A stretch of DNA of 64,000 nt from Aphidius gifuensis (GCF_014905175.1 NC_057791.1:3906001-3970000); one strand, 5' to 3'; numbered from the stretch's first letter, positions 14,601-27,462 are shown. A program made the numbers and translations. The notes: generated from the sequence alone by a model not told the origin.

Positions 14601-17600
14601 TCAAAAAAAAAGTTGAAATGTATTTTTTTTTTTTTTAAATTTTTATTTTTGAGTAAGAGAGTTTAATGAATAAACTTTTGGGAGTGAAACGCGACGACAA
14701 CGACAACGAATGCAAGATGCGAGTGCTCGGGGGTTCTCGAGTCGTACAGTAGATTAGTATGCAACCCGTTGGTATTAATAGAAACGAACAATGCTCAGGG
14801 GATTCGATGCTAGAAACCCAGAGAAACCACTCACTGGGGACTTGTGTTCACGTTTCACTCACCAACTTCCAAACCATTTCGTTTTTTTCATATATACAAA
14901 TTTCCTTCCGTTGTGACCTATACACATATCTATATAGACATATAAATATTTTTTTTTTCCTGTCATCCCTAAGCTACATTCCAACCCCTTTAAAAAAAAT
15001 TTTCACTCAACAAATTTCAACTTTTTTTTTGTTTAGTCTTGCTAAAATTCATATACAAAATAAATTTTTTATAAAGCTCAGCAATTTTCTTAATATCTAT
15101 TGTTTATAATTAATTTTAATTTTATTTATTCATTTTATTAATTGTTTATTTATTTATTGTTGTAAAAAAAATTTTTTTTTTGTTTTTTTTCTTCTTTATT
15201 TTTGAGGAATTTAACCCTTTTTTTTTTAGTGAAAAAAAAAAAAAAGGGATGTATTTTATTATTTTTGGTGGGGTTCAGGTAGACGAGGTAAAATAATGCG
15301 ACGTAATGCGTGCGTCTGGTTTCAGCGTCCATACTGCATGACCTCAGCGACATGCAGCCTCAAATAAACGCGATCAAAATAGAGCACCCGCCGTACTACT
15401 GCAGCAGCTACACCCCTCCGTCCGCGGCCTCTGCTGCGGATCATGCACAGCCCGCGGCTAGCTTCAGTGAGTTAAGCAATTTAAAAAAAAATTAAATATA
15501 TCTATATCTATTTTTCAATCTAACTATATATTTCGAAAAATAAAAGAAAAAAAAAGCTTTATTTAATAATTTATTTATAAAATTTTTTATTTTAAAATCA
15601 TCAATAAATAAATAAATAATATATAAATTAACACTGGATTTGGGAAATAAATTATTTTGTTTTTATTTTTTCAAATTAATAATTTTAAAAATGAATAAAA
15701 AGAAAATTACGATATTTAAGTATATAAGTATATAAAGAAGAAAATTAGTTGGAAAAAAAATTTAATTAATTTAACTAACTCAAATCCATTGTTGACATTT
15801 ACCTTATGATTTTTTTTTATTTTTTTATTTTTTAAATGTTGTATTTTTTATTTATTTTATTTTATTAATATAAAAAGTATATAAAAAATTATTAAAATAA
15901 AAAATTTTTTTATTTTTCTGTTAATAAATAAAATCATTAAAAAAATTTTTTTTTTTATTGATTTTATTTGTTAATTTATTAAGATATAATTAAATTATTT
16001 ATGAATATATTGTTAAAGGTCCACCACCAGTACACCAGCTCATAAGAAATGACAAGACTGAAAAGCCACCCTCTGTTTCTGTATCAAGTACACCAAGTTA
16101 TTCACCAGTTTTAAGACCCGAGGATGGTCATCGTGGAATGGATTCACCTCATTCACAAACCGGTATGTTATCTTAACATTTTTTTTTTTTTTTTTCACAT
16201 TTACAATAAACATACTAACAATAATAATTGTTTATTAATCCAAATCTAGGCTTTATATAATATCGTATACCAATTAAAACCAAGTGCTCAATTAAAATTA
16301 ACGAATAATCAATTTGTTAAATAATTTATAAGCGTTGCAAGAAAAAAATTAAAAAAAAAAACTATATTGGATTTTGTTTTTAGGCGTTGTAATTAACATT
16401 AGAAAAATAATATTTATTTTTTCCATCACCATCTAACAACCGGACAAGCAAGTCAAAAAATCTTATCATTTATTTGTGTTTTTATATTAATTAAAAAATT
16501 AATCCATATATGTAAGTGATAATAATAAAAAAAACGAGAAATTTTATTTAATCGATGCCACTGTTAACTCATTTAGTCTCTACACAATTTTGTAACAACA
16601 ATTTTAATTTTTTAAATTAATTTCTTAAAAATAGCAAATTAAAATTGGAATTTAATTTTTCATTATTAAATATTAATATCTATTTTTTATATAATTTATT
16701 TATCAATTTTTAAATTGATATACATTTATTTTATATTAAAATTCATAAATAATAATTTTATTTATTTTATTTATATTATTTATACAATTAAACAAACAAT
16801 GTCCAGTGTGCGATACACCCATTTTGAGCTGACCCAGGCATCTCAAGTGAAACTTAATAAAATTTTACTTAATAAAGAAATAAAAAAAAGACAAATTTTT
16901 ATCTTAAATAAATTTGATATATTGTATATACTATTTTTAAAACGGTGAATATTTTTTTTTCAACAGTTTACAGTGGGTTTAAAATATTATAAAAATTATG
17001 TAGAATTAATTTTATATTTTTTTGCGAAACCCAGGAAAAATGAAGAAGAAAAAAAATATATATATGGGTTTAACTAATCGTGGATAACGCGTAATCTCTG
17101 TTTCAGTCTGAGCCTGAGCAAATTGACAGAAGCTCGAAAACTCTACCAAAAGGTACATTTGTAATAAATGGTTAATATGATGTTATATCTATCTACCTAT
17201 ATGCGACATGTACACGTATTTTTCGTAGAACGTATGTGCGCACGGCTATTTTTACCAAAAAAAAAAAAAAAAATTATATATATCAAATACTGTACGTCTC
17301 TCTCTCACTCTCTCTCTCTCTCTCTCTCTTAAATAAATATATTTTTTTATTTTTTTTATAATTTTTTTTTATTTTCGGAAATGTTATATCGTGCGTATTA
17401 AATTTATATAATATTTTTGAATGTACGTATGTTGTTTATAAATTATTATTTAATTTTATTAATTATTTATTATTCAATTTTTTTTTTTTTAAATTTTCAT
17501 ATATTTATTTTATTCAATTTTGCATTTTGTCTGGTGGGTGTATTGTAATGCACTGATTATTGTCATTTTACATAGATCCAAAAAAAAAAATCTCAATATA

Positions 17601-20600
17601 CACATAAACACAAATTTCATTTGAAAAATTAAATCAAAAAGTAGCCTTAAAAAGCTCAAAATTTTATACTTTTGTCATGTCAAAATAATCCTTGCTTTTA
17701 TTATTTTATATCTCTTTGATGTTGTTTGTATATATATATTTTTTTTTTTTCAAAAATTTTCAACGGTATATGTGCTTTATTATCATCAATTTATATTATT
17801 TTATTTATATCTTAAAAATACAATAAAATTAAAATTCTTATTTGATAAAAAAAAAATATATTTTATTTAAATCACCGCATAAATAAAAAAAAAACGTATA
17901 AAATATATTTATTTCGTGTGATTTGTATGAGTGGAGTATAAAGATTTATAAAAAAGAGAAAATATCATAAAAGTATAATCAAAAAAAAAAAAGTGTAGGT
18001 ATTAATGCTACCGTTTGGAATATTTTTTTCGATTGGGAAGATCGCCAAAAGACGAAAGTAATATATGTGTTAATCCCTAAATGTCAGTGTTGCATACATA
18101 TATATTAATTGAAAAAAAAAAAAAAATATATATTGTATATTTAAATAGTAATATTATTATATAAATTAAATAAAAAATACATATATATATTTTTATGTAT
18201 AAATTAATGTGCTAAATTAGCCGCCTGCAAAGCTGTGTGCACGATTGTTTAATATATTATATTATATTCGCGATATGCTGTCTACCCCCCTTTTTTTCGT
18301 GCGTTATAAAACCTATATTTAATTAATTATTATACTTATTAATTACTCATATTATCTGTCTTATCTTTACATCACCGATGACCACACTATCTAACCCCCC
18401 TCAAACCCCCTATACTCTCTCTCTTTTTTTTTCATATTTTCAGAATAAAAATAGTAATAATAATAATAATATAAATTGTTAAAAAAAAAAATCAATTTTT
18501 TAATTTAATATATTTTTATTAACAATAATTTATTGAAAATGAGATTTTTTTTTTTTTCATTCAATTTATAATTAAAATCTGGTGAATAAATGAATATAAA
18601 TAATTCAAGATATTTTTATACAATTGAAAAAAAATTTAATTGGGAAAAAAAAATATATATATATTGGTAAATAATTGGAGTGTTTACATTGTTTCATTAT
18701 TAAAAAAAAAAAATTTATTTTGAATGAATTGTTCATAAAATTATATTAAAATAAAAAAAAAAATTATATTTATTATTTTGATAAATAATTTAATTTATGA
18801 TAAAAAAAAACAACAGTAGCTTCAACATATTGGTAAGCTGGCTGTTGTTGTCACTGTCTGTCTTGTCTATTATATGTTTTTTATTTATTTTATATTAATA
18901 ATAATAATAATAATAACAATATAATAATTAACCCTTTACCCAAAAACCCTTATTTTTATTTTTAATAAACATAGCAACCAACAAACCCTTAACAAATAAC
19001 TAATTTTCATTATAATTTTTTATCTATTTTATTTTTTATTAAAACAGTCTTGTCTTTATGAAATAAATAATAATAATAATAATAGTAAATAATATAATTA
19101 TTGGATTAAGAAATAATATATAATTAATAAATTTTTAATAGATGTATATTCAATTAAATTAAAACATGAACTTGAATTAATTTACGAGCCAAGACTGTCA
19201 TCCACACTAATATCATAAAACAATATTATTATTATTATTATTACTCTTATAATTATTATTAATATTATTATTATTACTATTATTATTAGATTACATATAT
19301 ATATATATTATCTGTTTCACTCACTGTACACGGCCAATGCTCTGGGTATGTCGTATGCTGGATGATGGAATTAATTAATCACTTAAATCGATTCAATATA
19401 TATGTATATAAAAATACAATTAAAATTAATTAATTTTTATATATATATGTATAAAATTCGATGCAATTTTTTTTTTTCATTTATTTATATGTGTAAACAC
19501 TTGAATATATTCACTTGTATATATATTTATCACTAATTTTTATTTATTCATTTTTCAATTCCTAGACCAATCCAATTTTTTTTGATATGTCCATGCTGAT
19601 AAATCAATTATCCTCAATGTGTATATACAAATATATTTAATTTATATATAATTATAAAAGTTGTTGACATGTTGGTGTTGTTATATATAAAATAAATTGA
19701 TGTTTATATAAAAAAAAATTTTTTTTTTTTTCATTAAAAATTATAATTATATATGTTTTTATATATACATATTTTAATTATAATTTATTTATTGTTATTA
19801 TTTTTTTTTTTTTGCCAGATTTATTATATATGGATACCTGTTTAAATAATTGTTGATGTTGATGTTGTTTTTTATATTATTGATGTTATTTATTATAATA
19901 TATATACATATATAATTGATGTGTTGTTTAATTGGTGTTTATTATTGCTGTTTGATGTTTGTCGTTGCACAATATGTTATAATATTCAAAGAAAAATATT
20001 TTCAATACAATAATTATTGGGAAAATTAAGATTAACATATTAAATATATATTTTTAAATTGAATTAATGTTAAATTTAGTTGCTTTCTTTTTTTTTTCTG
20101 ATAATTGTTTTATCCAATAATTAATTTTGAAAGTTTTTCTTTGTGTAATATATGTATGATATACATGTATCTATTTTATTGAATGATATGTACATGTATA
20201 AAATGACAATGATCAAAATAAATATATATATATTATTTATTATTATATTTAAACATTTTAATTATTTTTGATAAAATTGTTTTTTTTGTTTTAATGATAT
20301 ACAGCAAGCTCGTCAAGCAGCCTTCATGCTTCTTGAAGTGTCTTATTAAAGATAAATATAAAAAAAAAAAAAAAGCTCTTAAATAATAACATAAAAGTCT
20401 CTTGAAAAAGCAAAAAAAAAAAAAAATGACAAATAAATAATTTATTTATTTATTATATTAAATTATAAATGTTTAAATTTAATAATTTTATTTGGTATTT
20501 TTTTTCAAATTTTTAAATTTGAATAATTAATTTTAATGATAATTGAATAATGTTTCAGGTTTACATTCACCTCATGAAGGATTGGCTGGTGGTTCTGGTC

Positions 20601-21950
20601 AGACTGGTGGTATGTCCGGTCTTGCCTATTATCAACCTGAACATCCAGTCTCAAGTGGTGTTGTCAAGTATCCAGAAAATGGTCACGACACATTATCAGA
20701 CTTTGTCACGTTTGTTTGTCAAGAGGCTGAAAATACTCAACAATTACCCCAGGTAGCTTCCGGATCCTTCGATTATTATTTATACAACTCACTCGTGTTC
20801 CAATCACTCTGGTTTTAATTTGATTATTTTCTTTTCTTTTATATATAAATTAAATTACTTTTTAAAATTTTTATCTCAATGATTTATTGAGCTAATGTAT
20901 ATTTATCAAATAAAATATAAATAAAACCAGAGTGAATGGATCACGTTTGTTGTGTCACATGGATGATCGGTATACGAAAATTCCAGGCACAAATGACTGG
21001 ACAACGCTCTGGTTTACAAAAGTTCTCACAGTATTATCCGAGTTCAATGTTACCACCACCACCACCAGCACCAATGGCACGACCAGTTGCAATAATAAGA
21101 TCAACTGGTGAATTAAGTACAACTGGATCAGGTTCACCACCAACATCATCAACATCACCATCAGATCAAACAGATATTAATGGTAATGGTAATAATAATC
21201 AAGATCAACAAATGGCTGTTTCTGCTGCTACTGGTCTTCATGTTAATACTTCATGTCAAAATTCAATTGATTCATCTGGACGTAAAAGTCCAACGAGAAT
21301 ACTTGTTGCAGCACCACATACAAGTCGAGAATATACATTTGCACATTTTCATTCACAACCTGGACAGGTATATTATATATATTTTTTTGTTTTTTTTTAT
21401 TTATTATTTTATTATTATTTATTTATGATTTTTAATTGATTTAACAGCAAATATTTACGTACCCTACTATCAGCTCGATGTCCGGAGTGATATCACCGAC
21501 GAATCTTTCCCTTTTTACGTCACCGGTGTCTGTCACGAGGCCAGTTGCTACCCAGAGATCGGTTGCGAACGTGCCGCCGCGTTGGAACACCGCACCATTC
21601 ATCAATCTCGAGGACGATTACAATATGATAGGACCGATTATTACTGGCACACCCGGTGAACCACCATCACCAATGGACGAAGGTAATTTTTTTTTTTTCA
21701 TTGATATTTTTATTATTTATTTTTTTTTATTATGTATTATTAATTTTGAATAATTAAAATTAAGTTTATTATTATCAGAACGATATTTTCATCCCGTCCA
21801 CACGAGCAACAACGTCGTGGACAAAAACAACACCGGGGTTATGATTGGTAATGAATTAGTCAATCAAGATCAAAATTCTCATCATCAACAACAGCAGCAA
21901 CATCAACAGCATCAACAGCACCAACAACAGCATCAACAACAGCAACAACA

Positions 21951-21981
<31 letters not shown>

Positions 21982-21998
21982 CAACAACAACAACATCA

Positions 21999-22031
<33 letters not shown>

Positions 22032-22086
22032 GCAACAACAACAAATACTTCAAGAAAAAAATTGTCGGCCAAAATCACCACCGTGA
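2651..22086 (+). CDS. NfI: Nuclear factor I (NFI/CTF) transcription factor, multi-exon
   Basis: Sequence-specific nuclear DNA-binding protein, recognising TTGGC half-sites as a dimer. Exons, all phase-consistent: 2651-2806, 10910-11101, 11503-11686, 13916-13969, 14144-14242, 15326-15466, 16019-16162, 20559-20752, 20987-21367, 21448-21682, 21779-22086. They give about 695 residues without the first exon. Exons 1-3 of this list encode the DNA-binding domain: DEFHPFIEALLPFVKSFSYT, then KWASRLLGKLRKDITQEYRE, then VWRLDLVMVILFKAIPLEST. The conserved cysteines are present (AMCVL, IDCLRQ, ECAQPGLC). The remainder is a Ser/Pro/Gln-rich activation region, with a poly-Pro run (residues from about 21050), TSPSDQTD, and a Gln/His tract before the TGA. 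The first intron after the DEFHPF exon is 8.1 kb and intron 7 is 4.4 kb. Several exons begin and end in phase 1, which permits alternative splicing. The identity is secure; the 5' end and isoforms are not. Confidence 0.93.
2807..10909 (+). other. NFI first long intron (8.1 kb), non-coding
   Basis: This lies between two exons of the DNA-binding domain. It is mostly A/T with TATA/CATA microsatellite-like stretches. GC-richer islands occur near 3365-3430, 4890-4985, 5885-5940, 7040-7140, 9590-9665, 9995-10085 and 10565-10680. No coding exon fits the reading phase and splice sites. A roughly 200-bp tandem duplication at 7971-8317 is listed separately. The islands may be enhancers or alternative promoters, which is inference from composition only. 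Confidence 0.6.
7971..8317. repeat. Tandem duplication, about 200-bp period, with CACGTG boxes
   Basis: Two diverged copies lie head to tail. Copy 1 is about 7971-8115 and copy 2 about 8165-8317. Shared blocks include atagcactttaccacgtg versus atagcactttatccacgtg, then a CATA-rich segment, catcact(t)aactatatat and ataactg(c/t)aaaa. The CACGTG E-boxes at 7988-7993 and 8188-8193 are exactly 200 bp apart. Copies differ by small indels and substitutions, so the duplication is not recent. It lies in an NFI intron. Confidence 0.75.
11687..13915 (+). other. NFI intron 3, non-coding (2.2 kb)
   Basis: No exon here fits the flanking phase 1. A moderately GC-rich patch at 12200-12320 carries two TTGGC half-sites, which resemble NFI's own target. 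Another patch at 13310-13400 (ctataaataaattggctcct and following) looks promoter-like. A perfect 7-bp hairpin (agactgt...acagtct) lies near 13273. The ORFs here are low complexity. Confidence 0.5.
14225..14245 (+). promoter_or_regulatory. NFI exon end and 5' splice site that pairs with an intronic antisense copy
   Basis: These 21 nt cover the last 18 bases of the LWMLSK exon and the first three intron bases (gta) after the junction at 14242/14243. Their exact reverse complement occurs 133 nt downstream at 14378-14398. The splice donor (gtacca) is weak against the consensus. Confidence 0.9.
14341..14398 (+). repeat. Intronic inverted repeat: splice-site decoy plus antisense copy
   Basis: The left arm 14341-14358 (ggatgctttcgaaaggta) repeats the end of the upstream exon with one A-to-G change. 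The right arm 14378-14398 is the exact reverse complement of 14225-14245. The arms form an 18-bp stem with one G.U pair and a loop of about 19 nt. The left arm also carries a donor-like gtaaat, a better consensus match than the real donor. The right arm could pair with either the decoy or the true 5' splice site. A regulatory function is inference. Confidence 0.85.
14399..15325 (+). other. Rest of NFI intron 5
   Basis: Mostly poly-A/T. A GC-richer patch at 14690-14760 has CG dinucleotides and ends in a possible acceptor (gtacag). I could not fit an exon to it in the required phase. No domain is seen in the ORF at 14759-15109. Confidence 0.4.
17298..17331. repeat. CT dinucleotide microsatellite
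   Basis: A nearly pure (CT)n run of about 34 bp, interrupted once by an A, in NFI intron 7. Confidence 0.85.
20305..20336 (+). other. Candidate alternative last exon of NFI
   Basis: After an acceptor (gatatacag) the sequence, joined in phase 1 to the exon ending at 16162, reads ASSSSSLHAS followed by TGA. The segment is markedly less AT-rich than the flanking intron. It would give a short isoform lacking the Pro/Gln-rich C-terminus. There is no transcript support and the peptide is too short for homology. Confidence 0.28.
21871..22043 (+). repeat. Poly-Gln/His-coding CAA/CAG/CAT repeat in the NFI last exon
   Basis: The last NFI exon encodes about 55 residues that are almost all Gln, with periodic His, from mixed CAA, CAG and CAT codons. 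The mixture of codons indicates an old, interrupted tract rather than a pure trinucleotide expansion. Antisense and shifted-frame ORFs over it (poly-Leu, poly-Val/Ala) are shadows. Confidence 0.95.
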
Positions 22087-22173
22087 CCCTTGGAAGCTCG
22101 TTGTGCGCGTCACCAAGAGGCGAACTCGCCAGCGGGATCCACTGTCACGGCTCTCTACATGCGAGTCTCATAA
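22087..22173 (+). other. Open extension after the NFI UGA stop (possible readthrough)
   Basis: The TGA at 22084-22086 is followed by C. The same frame then stays open for 28 codons (starting PLEARCARHQEANSP, ending YMRVS) to TAA at 22171-22173. Base composition is close to the coding exons and unlike the AT-rich 3' flank that begins just after. It could be a readthrough extension, a coding segment of another splice form, or a conserved UTR element. Confidence 0.4.
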
Positions 22174-25100
22174 TTTTTTGATGATTTCTTAAATTTAACA
22201 AAATACATCCCTTGTGCTCAATACATTTTTTTGTTTTGTTTTTTGTTATTTAAATTTATTTATTTATTATTTCCTTTTTGTTTTTTTTTTTTTTTTTTTT
22301 TCATTGCAATTATAAGTCTATTGTATAATTATTATTGAATAATCACCTGCCACTATAGATTGTCTAAGGTCTTCCACAATAAATGATGTTTACAGCTGTG
22401 CTTCCGGAAAATAATAAATTAATTAAATCTAATTGACAAAAAAAATTCAGTGTAAAATTAAAATTTTATATAAAATAAATTATAAAATGTGGAAGCCTTG
22501 TAGATTTTTAGCCAAAGAAATGAAAAAAAAAAAATTGATTTAAATATTAAATAAGAAAAATAACGAACAAATTACAATTGACATTATATAGATAAATTAT
22601 TTAATTAACACACAATAATAATTCGGTAAAAATATATATATTTTTGTTTTTTTTTTTTTTAATTTAATTTTTTAAAATTGTACTTAAATGCCCAATAATG
22701 GCACAAATAAAAAATGTAATTGTTTATAACAATTAATGCCTATATTTGCTCAGACTAATTGCGTAACAGTCAACCAGAGGCTGCTAGCTAGTAATACGAA
22801 GAAAAATAACATTGTAAACAAATATTAATATTATAATAATAACAATAATAAATAATAATATAAATTTTTAAAAATAAGAAGAAAAAAATAAATTAATATT
22901 TATAGTTATTGAAGAAATAAGTAAGTAAGGAAAAAAAAATAAAAATAAATACTTGAAAAATGTGAGAATGTAAAATAGTTTTTTTTTTTTTTTCTTTTGT
23001 GTTATTTTGTGGTAATTGAATGAAGATGAGAAAAAATTAATTTGTCTACTGATATACTACATAATTAGTTGAATGAGCGTATTATTAAATCGCTTTGATT
23101 TGAAGAAGAAAATTATAAAAAATATGAAAATTAAAAAAAAAAAATTACACAAAAGTAGAGCAGAAATTGATGAAATTAATGAAGAAAAAAATAATATATA
23201 TATAACATGAATCATGATGATGTGAGATTCAGATGAATGAATAAAATAAAAAATGGAATTAATTTGTTGATCCATTACGCTTATTGATACCCGTGAATTG
23301 TACATTAGTGATTACGTAAAAAAGAAAGCTTGAATATACATTTTTTTTTTCGCATTCACGGATAAGTTTGTAATTATACTGCATAAGAAATTAGTCAAAA
23401 AAAAAAGAAATTTTTCGTTTTCTTTATTGCTTGAATTTTATTGTGATTGAAAAGAGAAAAAAAATTATTATATTTAATAGAAAGAAATGACAAGTTTTTT
23501 TTGATGATTGTTAAGGTGCTTATATTATTGATTATGTTTTTTTTTTTTTTAGATAATATTTGAGGGGTGCTCATTGATTATGTTATAGTAATTGTAAAGC
23601 TTTTTTTTTTTTTTTTTTCTCTTATGTTTATTTTTTTTCCGCACAAAATTTAATAGGTTTTAATTTATTGCGTCGCAAGTGGTGTTTTGTAAAAATGAAA
23701 ATGGAAAAAAAAAAATAGTTGATTTTTATTGATTAAGAAATATTTGAAATTATTATAATCGATAAATTATAATCTTCTGTATGATGTAAATGGTTTTATT
23801 AAATCCTCGGTAGTTTTGTTTGTTAATTGATAAAAAAAAAAAAAAAAATACATTTAATTTTAAAAAATTGTTGAAAGCAGATGATAAAAATGAAAAAAAA
23901 AAAAAAAAGGATAAATCCTTAAGACAATTATGTAATTTACGTTTTTTATTATTTAATCCTAAACCCATAAGCATGATTTGTTGATTTAATTATTTAACCA
24001 ACCGATGGACTTAAAATCTAAACCAAAAAAAAAAAAGTACTTAATTATTATTTGAACAACTCGAAATATTGTATAAAAAAAATCGAAACACTGGCTCAAT
24101 AATTGTTCATGAATGAACACGCCAATTAACAGTTTAACACTCAAAATGACTTAAACAATGAATTTAAAATTAACTTAATTATTTAAAAAAAAAAAAACTG
24201 CAAATTATTATTGATAATATTGTTAATATAATAACCACGACTACTACTACTACCACCACCTAGTAACACCACCATAATTAAATAAAATCAAATTCTAATC
24301 AAATTACAAATAGAAAAAAAAGAAAAAAATCTAAAAAAAAAAACTAATATAAAGTTAATTATATACATAAAAAAAAAATTAACATTAATTAAGATACAAC
24401 TGTATCCAAATGTTAACTAACCCATATTGTATAATTAATTATTTCCCGTTGAAATTACTAATACACTTATTAATATTTCTAATGTTGAAAAAAAAAAAAA
24501 AAATACAAACAAACTAATCTAAACAAAAGGAATTATTAAAATATAAAAATGCTTCCGCTAATTAAACAAGCAAATAATAATAATATTAATAATAATCGTT
24601 ATTGATTTTATCATAAATCTGAGAATATTGTTTTTTAATTTGTAAATAATATTAATTGATAATTACAAGGTGGTGAGATTACGAAGAAATGACGCACAAC
24701 AAGAATGACAAAAGCAATGAAAATAAAAATAAATAAACAAGTCTATATATAAATAATTAAAGCAATATTAAATTATTATTTTTAATTTTTTTTATAAATA
24801 TTATATAAAAGCAGAAATATCGTAAGTGCTTTATTTTCTTGTCTATATGTAATTATATAAACGACTTGTTTTATTTTTAATTATTAGAAAAAAAACATTT
24901 TAATACATTTTTGGACATGAAAAAAAATTGATAATTAAAAATTAGCGCTAATTAGCCATCGAATTTACAAGTTATTGTAATTTTGAACGGAAAATGTGAA
25001 AAAATTAATAAGTGCTTAGAATGAGACTTGGTAGTATTAGGCAATAAAAATTTAGTAAATCGATTGAAAAAAAATTTGATTTGATATTTAAATATTTTTT

Positions 25101-27329
25101 ATTTATTTTATTTTATTATTAATTATTGAAATGCACTCGTCAGTAATTATTTTTCTTAAATAATTATTTCAAAATAAATAAATAAAAACACAGGGTGGCC
25201 CGGGACGTCATTGCGGTTCGATTTTATTTTACTAACTAATTCAAACTAATTTTTTAATAACAAAAAATAATAATAATATTAATAAATAAATAAATGAAAA
25301 ATAAAAAAGTACAAATAGTAAAATGAAAATAAAACCAATTTCATTAGTTTTTTGGGTCTAAAAATATTTCGATAGCCTGTTTTTTTTTACTGTAGAATTG
25401 ATTGAATTAATTATTAATTAAGCCGGGTTGCCCAGCAAAGCCTCTTGTACATCGTCTCGAGCTGCCTTGAACCGAAAGTGCATTATTATAAAACAAAAAA
25501 AAAAAACGATAAAAAAATTAAAAAAAAAAAAAATATGAAATAATAAACTACATAATAAATAATTAAATTTTACATAAATAAATTAATTAATTGAATTTTA
25601 TTAAAAAATAAAAAACATACAACGCCAAATGTGAAAGTTTCCACACCCCGGAGTTCTATTTTGTGCGTGGAGTTGACTGAATATTTAAATAAAAAATTTC
25701 AAACTATAAAATCCATTAAAATTATACAAAATTATATAATAAAAAAAAAAAAGTTGCGATAATGTAGAGCTTATAAGAATAATAAAAATTAAATAAATTA
25801 AAGTAGCTCAATAATAAAAAAAAATACCACGAAATTTAAAATTGGACGAAAATTTGTAAACTAATTATTTAATAATAATATTTAAATAATAATTCAAAGG
25901 CTAAAAAAAAAAATACGTAGTTATGATGATAAAACAATAAATAAATTAAAACGTTAATTACTAGATAAATAATTAAAAAAGCTCGAGTGAAAAAGGGTGT
26001 TTAAAGTCAAATAAAAATAAAAAAAAATTACTTAAACAACAACAGCAATAATAATTAAAACGATGATAAAAAAAAATTTAATTATTATCAATATTAATAC
26101 CACAATACTATTATTAATAATTAAAGAAAAAAAAAAATATACATTATATATTAAAATGCAATATATTTATCGAACATTTATTGAGCAAAAAAATTAGATC
26201 GAGTAGACGTGTACAAAGTTAGATAAAAATAAATAAATAAAATATAATAATAATATTAATAATAATAATATTTAAATTGGTAATTATTAATTAAGACAAG
26301 TTGAATAATGGTTATTGAAAAATAAAAATTGAATAATTAATAGTCAGAAAAAAAATGTAATTTAAAAAATAAAAAAAAAAAAAAAAACGGTGCAGTTTTC
26401 ATATAAATTATTAGTTATATATAAAACAGCTTATATTATATTTTAAAATTATATTTTTTCTTCATTTATTATTATTGTTATTATCATTTTATTTTTAACA
26501 ATAATAATGAACTCAGTTCAATGTTATAAATCAGGGATTAGACTAAACTAGTATGATGTGCAAAAAAAAAAAATAATAAAAAAATGAAATTCAAGGTGGT
26601 GATAGTGGTGGAGCAGGGCTATATAAATAATTTAGACAGAAAAAAAAAATTAAATAAATAAGTGATAGTCGCCTAAAAAGGCTCTCAATAATATTGTGAA
26701 TAATATTTTCACATATTTTTAAAGAGAGTGGTTTTTTTCTTTGAATATAAAAGTGATAAGATGACGAGAAAAATAATTTTAAAAAACGAATAAACGTTTG
26801 CCGATATACAAGGGATGTTACCTTGTTGCGTCAATTATACGTTGTGTCCATACTGACTCAATTATGTATTATATATCCGACAATATTGATTATTAAAAAT
26901 TCTTAATACATACAAAAAAATAAAAAGTTAAATATATACTTGTAAAAAATTTATTTTTCCCTTTAACTTTTGTTATTTTTTCTATTGATTTTAATCTTAT
27001 TTTATTTTTTTTCCAGTAATTAAACGTGAAGAAGGATTGTCTTGAAAATTTATAGGATAATAAAGAGAAAAGAAATCTGATTAATTTAAACACAAAAAAA
27101 TCTGGAAGCTATTTATTTTGGTGAAGATATGAGTTTAATAAGTCAACAAGTATTACAGATATTATAGATTTCGATTTGATTTTTTTGTTTCAGAAATTAA
27201 ATGGAAATAACAATTGACTCCGAAGAACACAGTATCAAATAGTTCAGAGTTACAAGTACCAAGAGAATCAAAGCCAGTTCTAAAAATTTGGGTATTTGTT
27301 TTTTCTCTCGATGATGGTTCACCAAGTGT
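22174..27329 (+). other. Long AT-rich NFI 3' flank, probably 3' UTR plus intergenic
   Basis: About 5 kb without a supportable gene. Many AATAAA-like strings make the polyadenylation site impossible to pick. Three short, less AT-rich islands stand out: 25195-25225, 25420-25485 and 25620-25680. They may be conserved UTR elements. ORFs at 23057, 23753 and 26893 are low complexity. Confidence 0.45.
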
Positions 27330-27453
27330 GTCAGGATGGCCGAGCGGTCCAAGGCGCCAGACTCAAGGTTATCACCTTCTTGGTTCAAAACCGAGTAACA
27401 AATGGGGCTTCTGGTCCTCAATGAGGGCGTGGGTTCGAATCCCACTTCTGACA
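27330..27453 (+). tRNA. tRNA-Leu (anticodon CAA), with intron
   Basis: Acceptor stem GTCAGGA (27330-27336) pairs with TTCTGAC (27446-27452), and A at 27453 is the discriminator. The D arm carries the A box (tggccgagcggtcc) and the T arm carries GGTTCGAATCC. Anticodon stem CCAGA/TCTGG flanks anticodon CAA at 27364-27366. A 41-nt intron lies after the base 3' of the anticodon, about 27368-27408, the canonical position for eukaryotic tRNA-Leu(CAA). The variable arm is long, as in class II tRNAs. All arms pair, so it looks functional. Confidence 0.95.
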
Positions 27454-27454
27454 A

Positions 27455-27462
27455 TTTTTTTT
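27455..27462 (+). terminator. RNA polymerase III terminator of tRNA-Leu
   Basis: A run of eight T residues begins two bases after the mature tRNA 3' end, as expected for Pol III termination. Confidence 0.85.

Larger units (their letters stand above)
16163..20558 (+). other. NFI intron 7, non-coding (4.4 kb)
   Basis: Extremely AT-rich, with a CT microsatellite at about 17298-17331 and ATT/TAA repeats at 18895-18915 and 19228-19290. Two exon-like segments lie inside it, at 17107-17152 (does not fit the phase) and 20305-20336 (fits as an alternative last exon). No other coding signal is seen. Confidence 0.5.

Noticed and set aside
14759..15109. 116-residue ORF in NFI intron 5
   Set aside because: Only its first 40 residues look non-repetitive; no splice partner or known domain.
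17107..17152. Exon-like segment with good acceptor and donor in NFI intron 7
   Set aside because: Joined in phase 1 to the preceding exon it meets a stop at once (GTC TGA). It would need a partner in another phase, and none is seen.
21856..22081. Minus-strand poly-Leu and poly-Val/Ala ORFs
   Set aside because: Antisense shadows of the Gln/His repeat of NFI.
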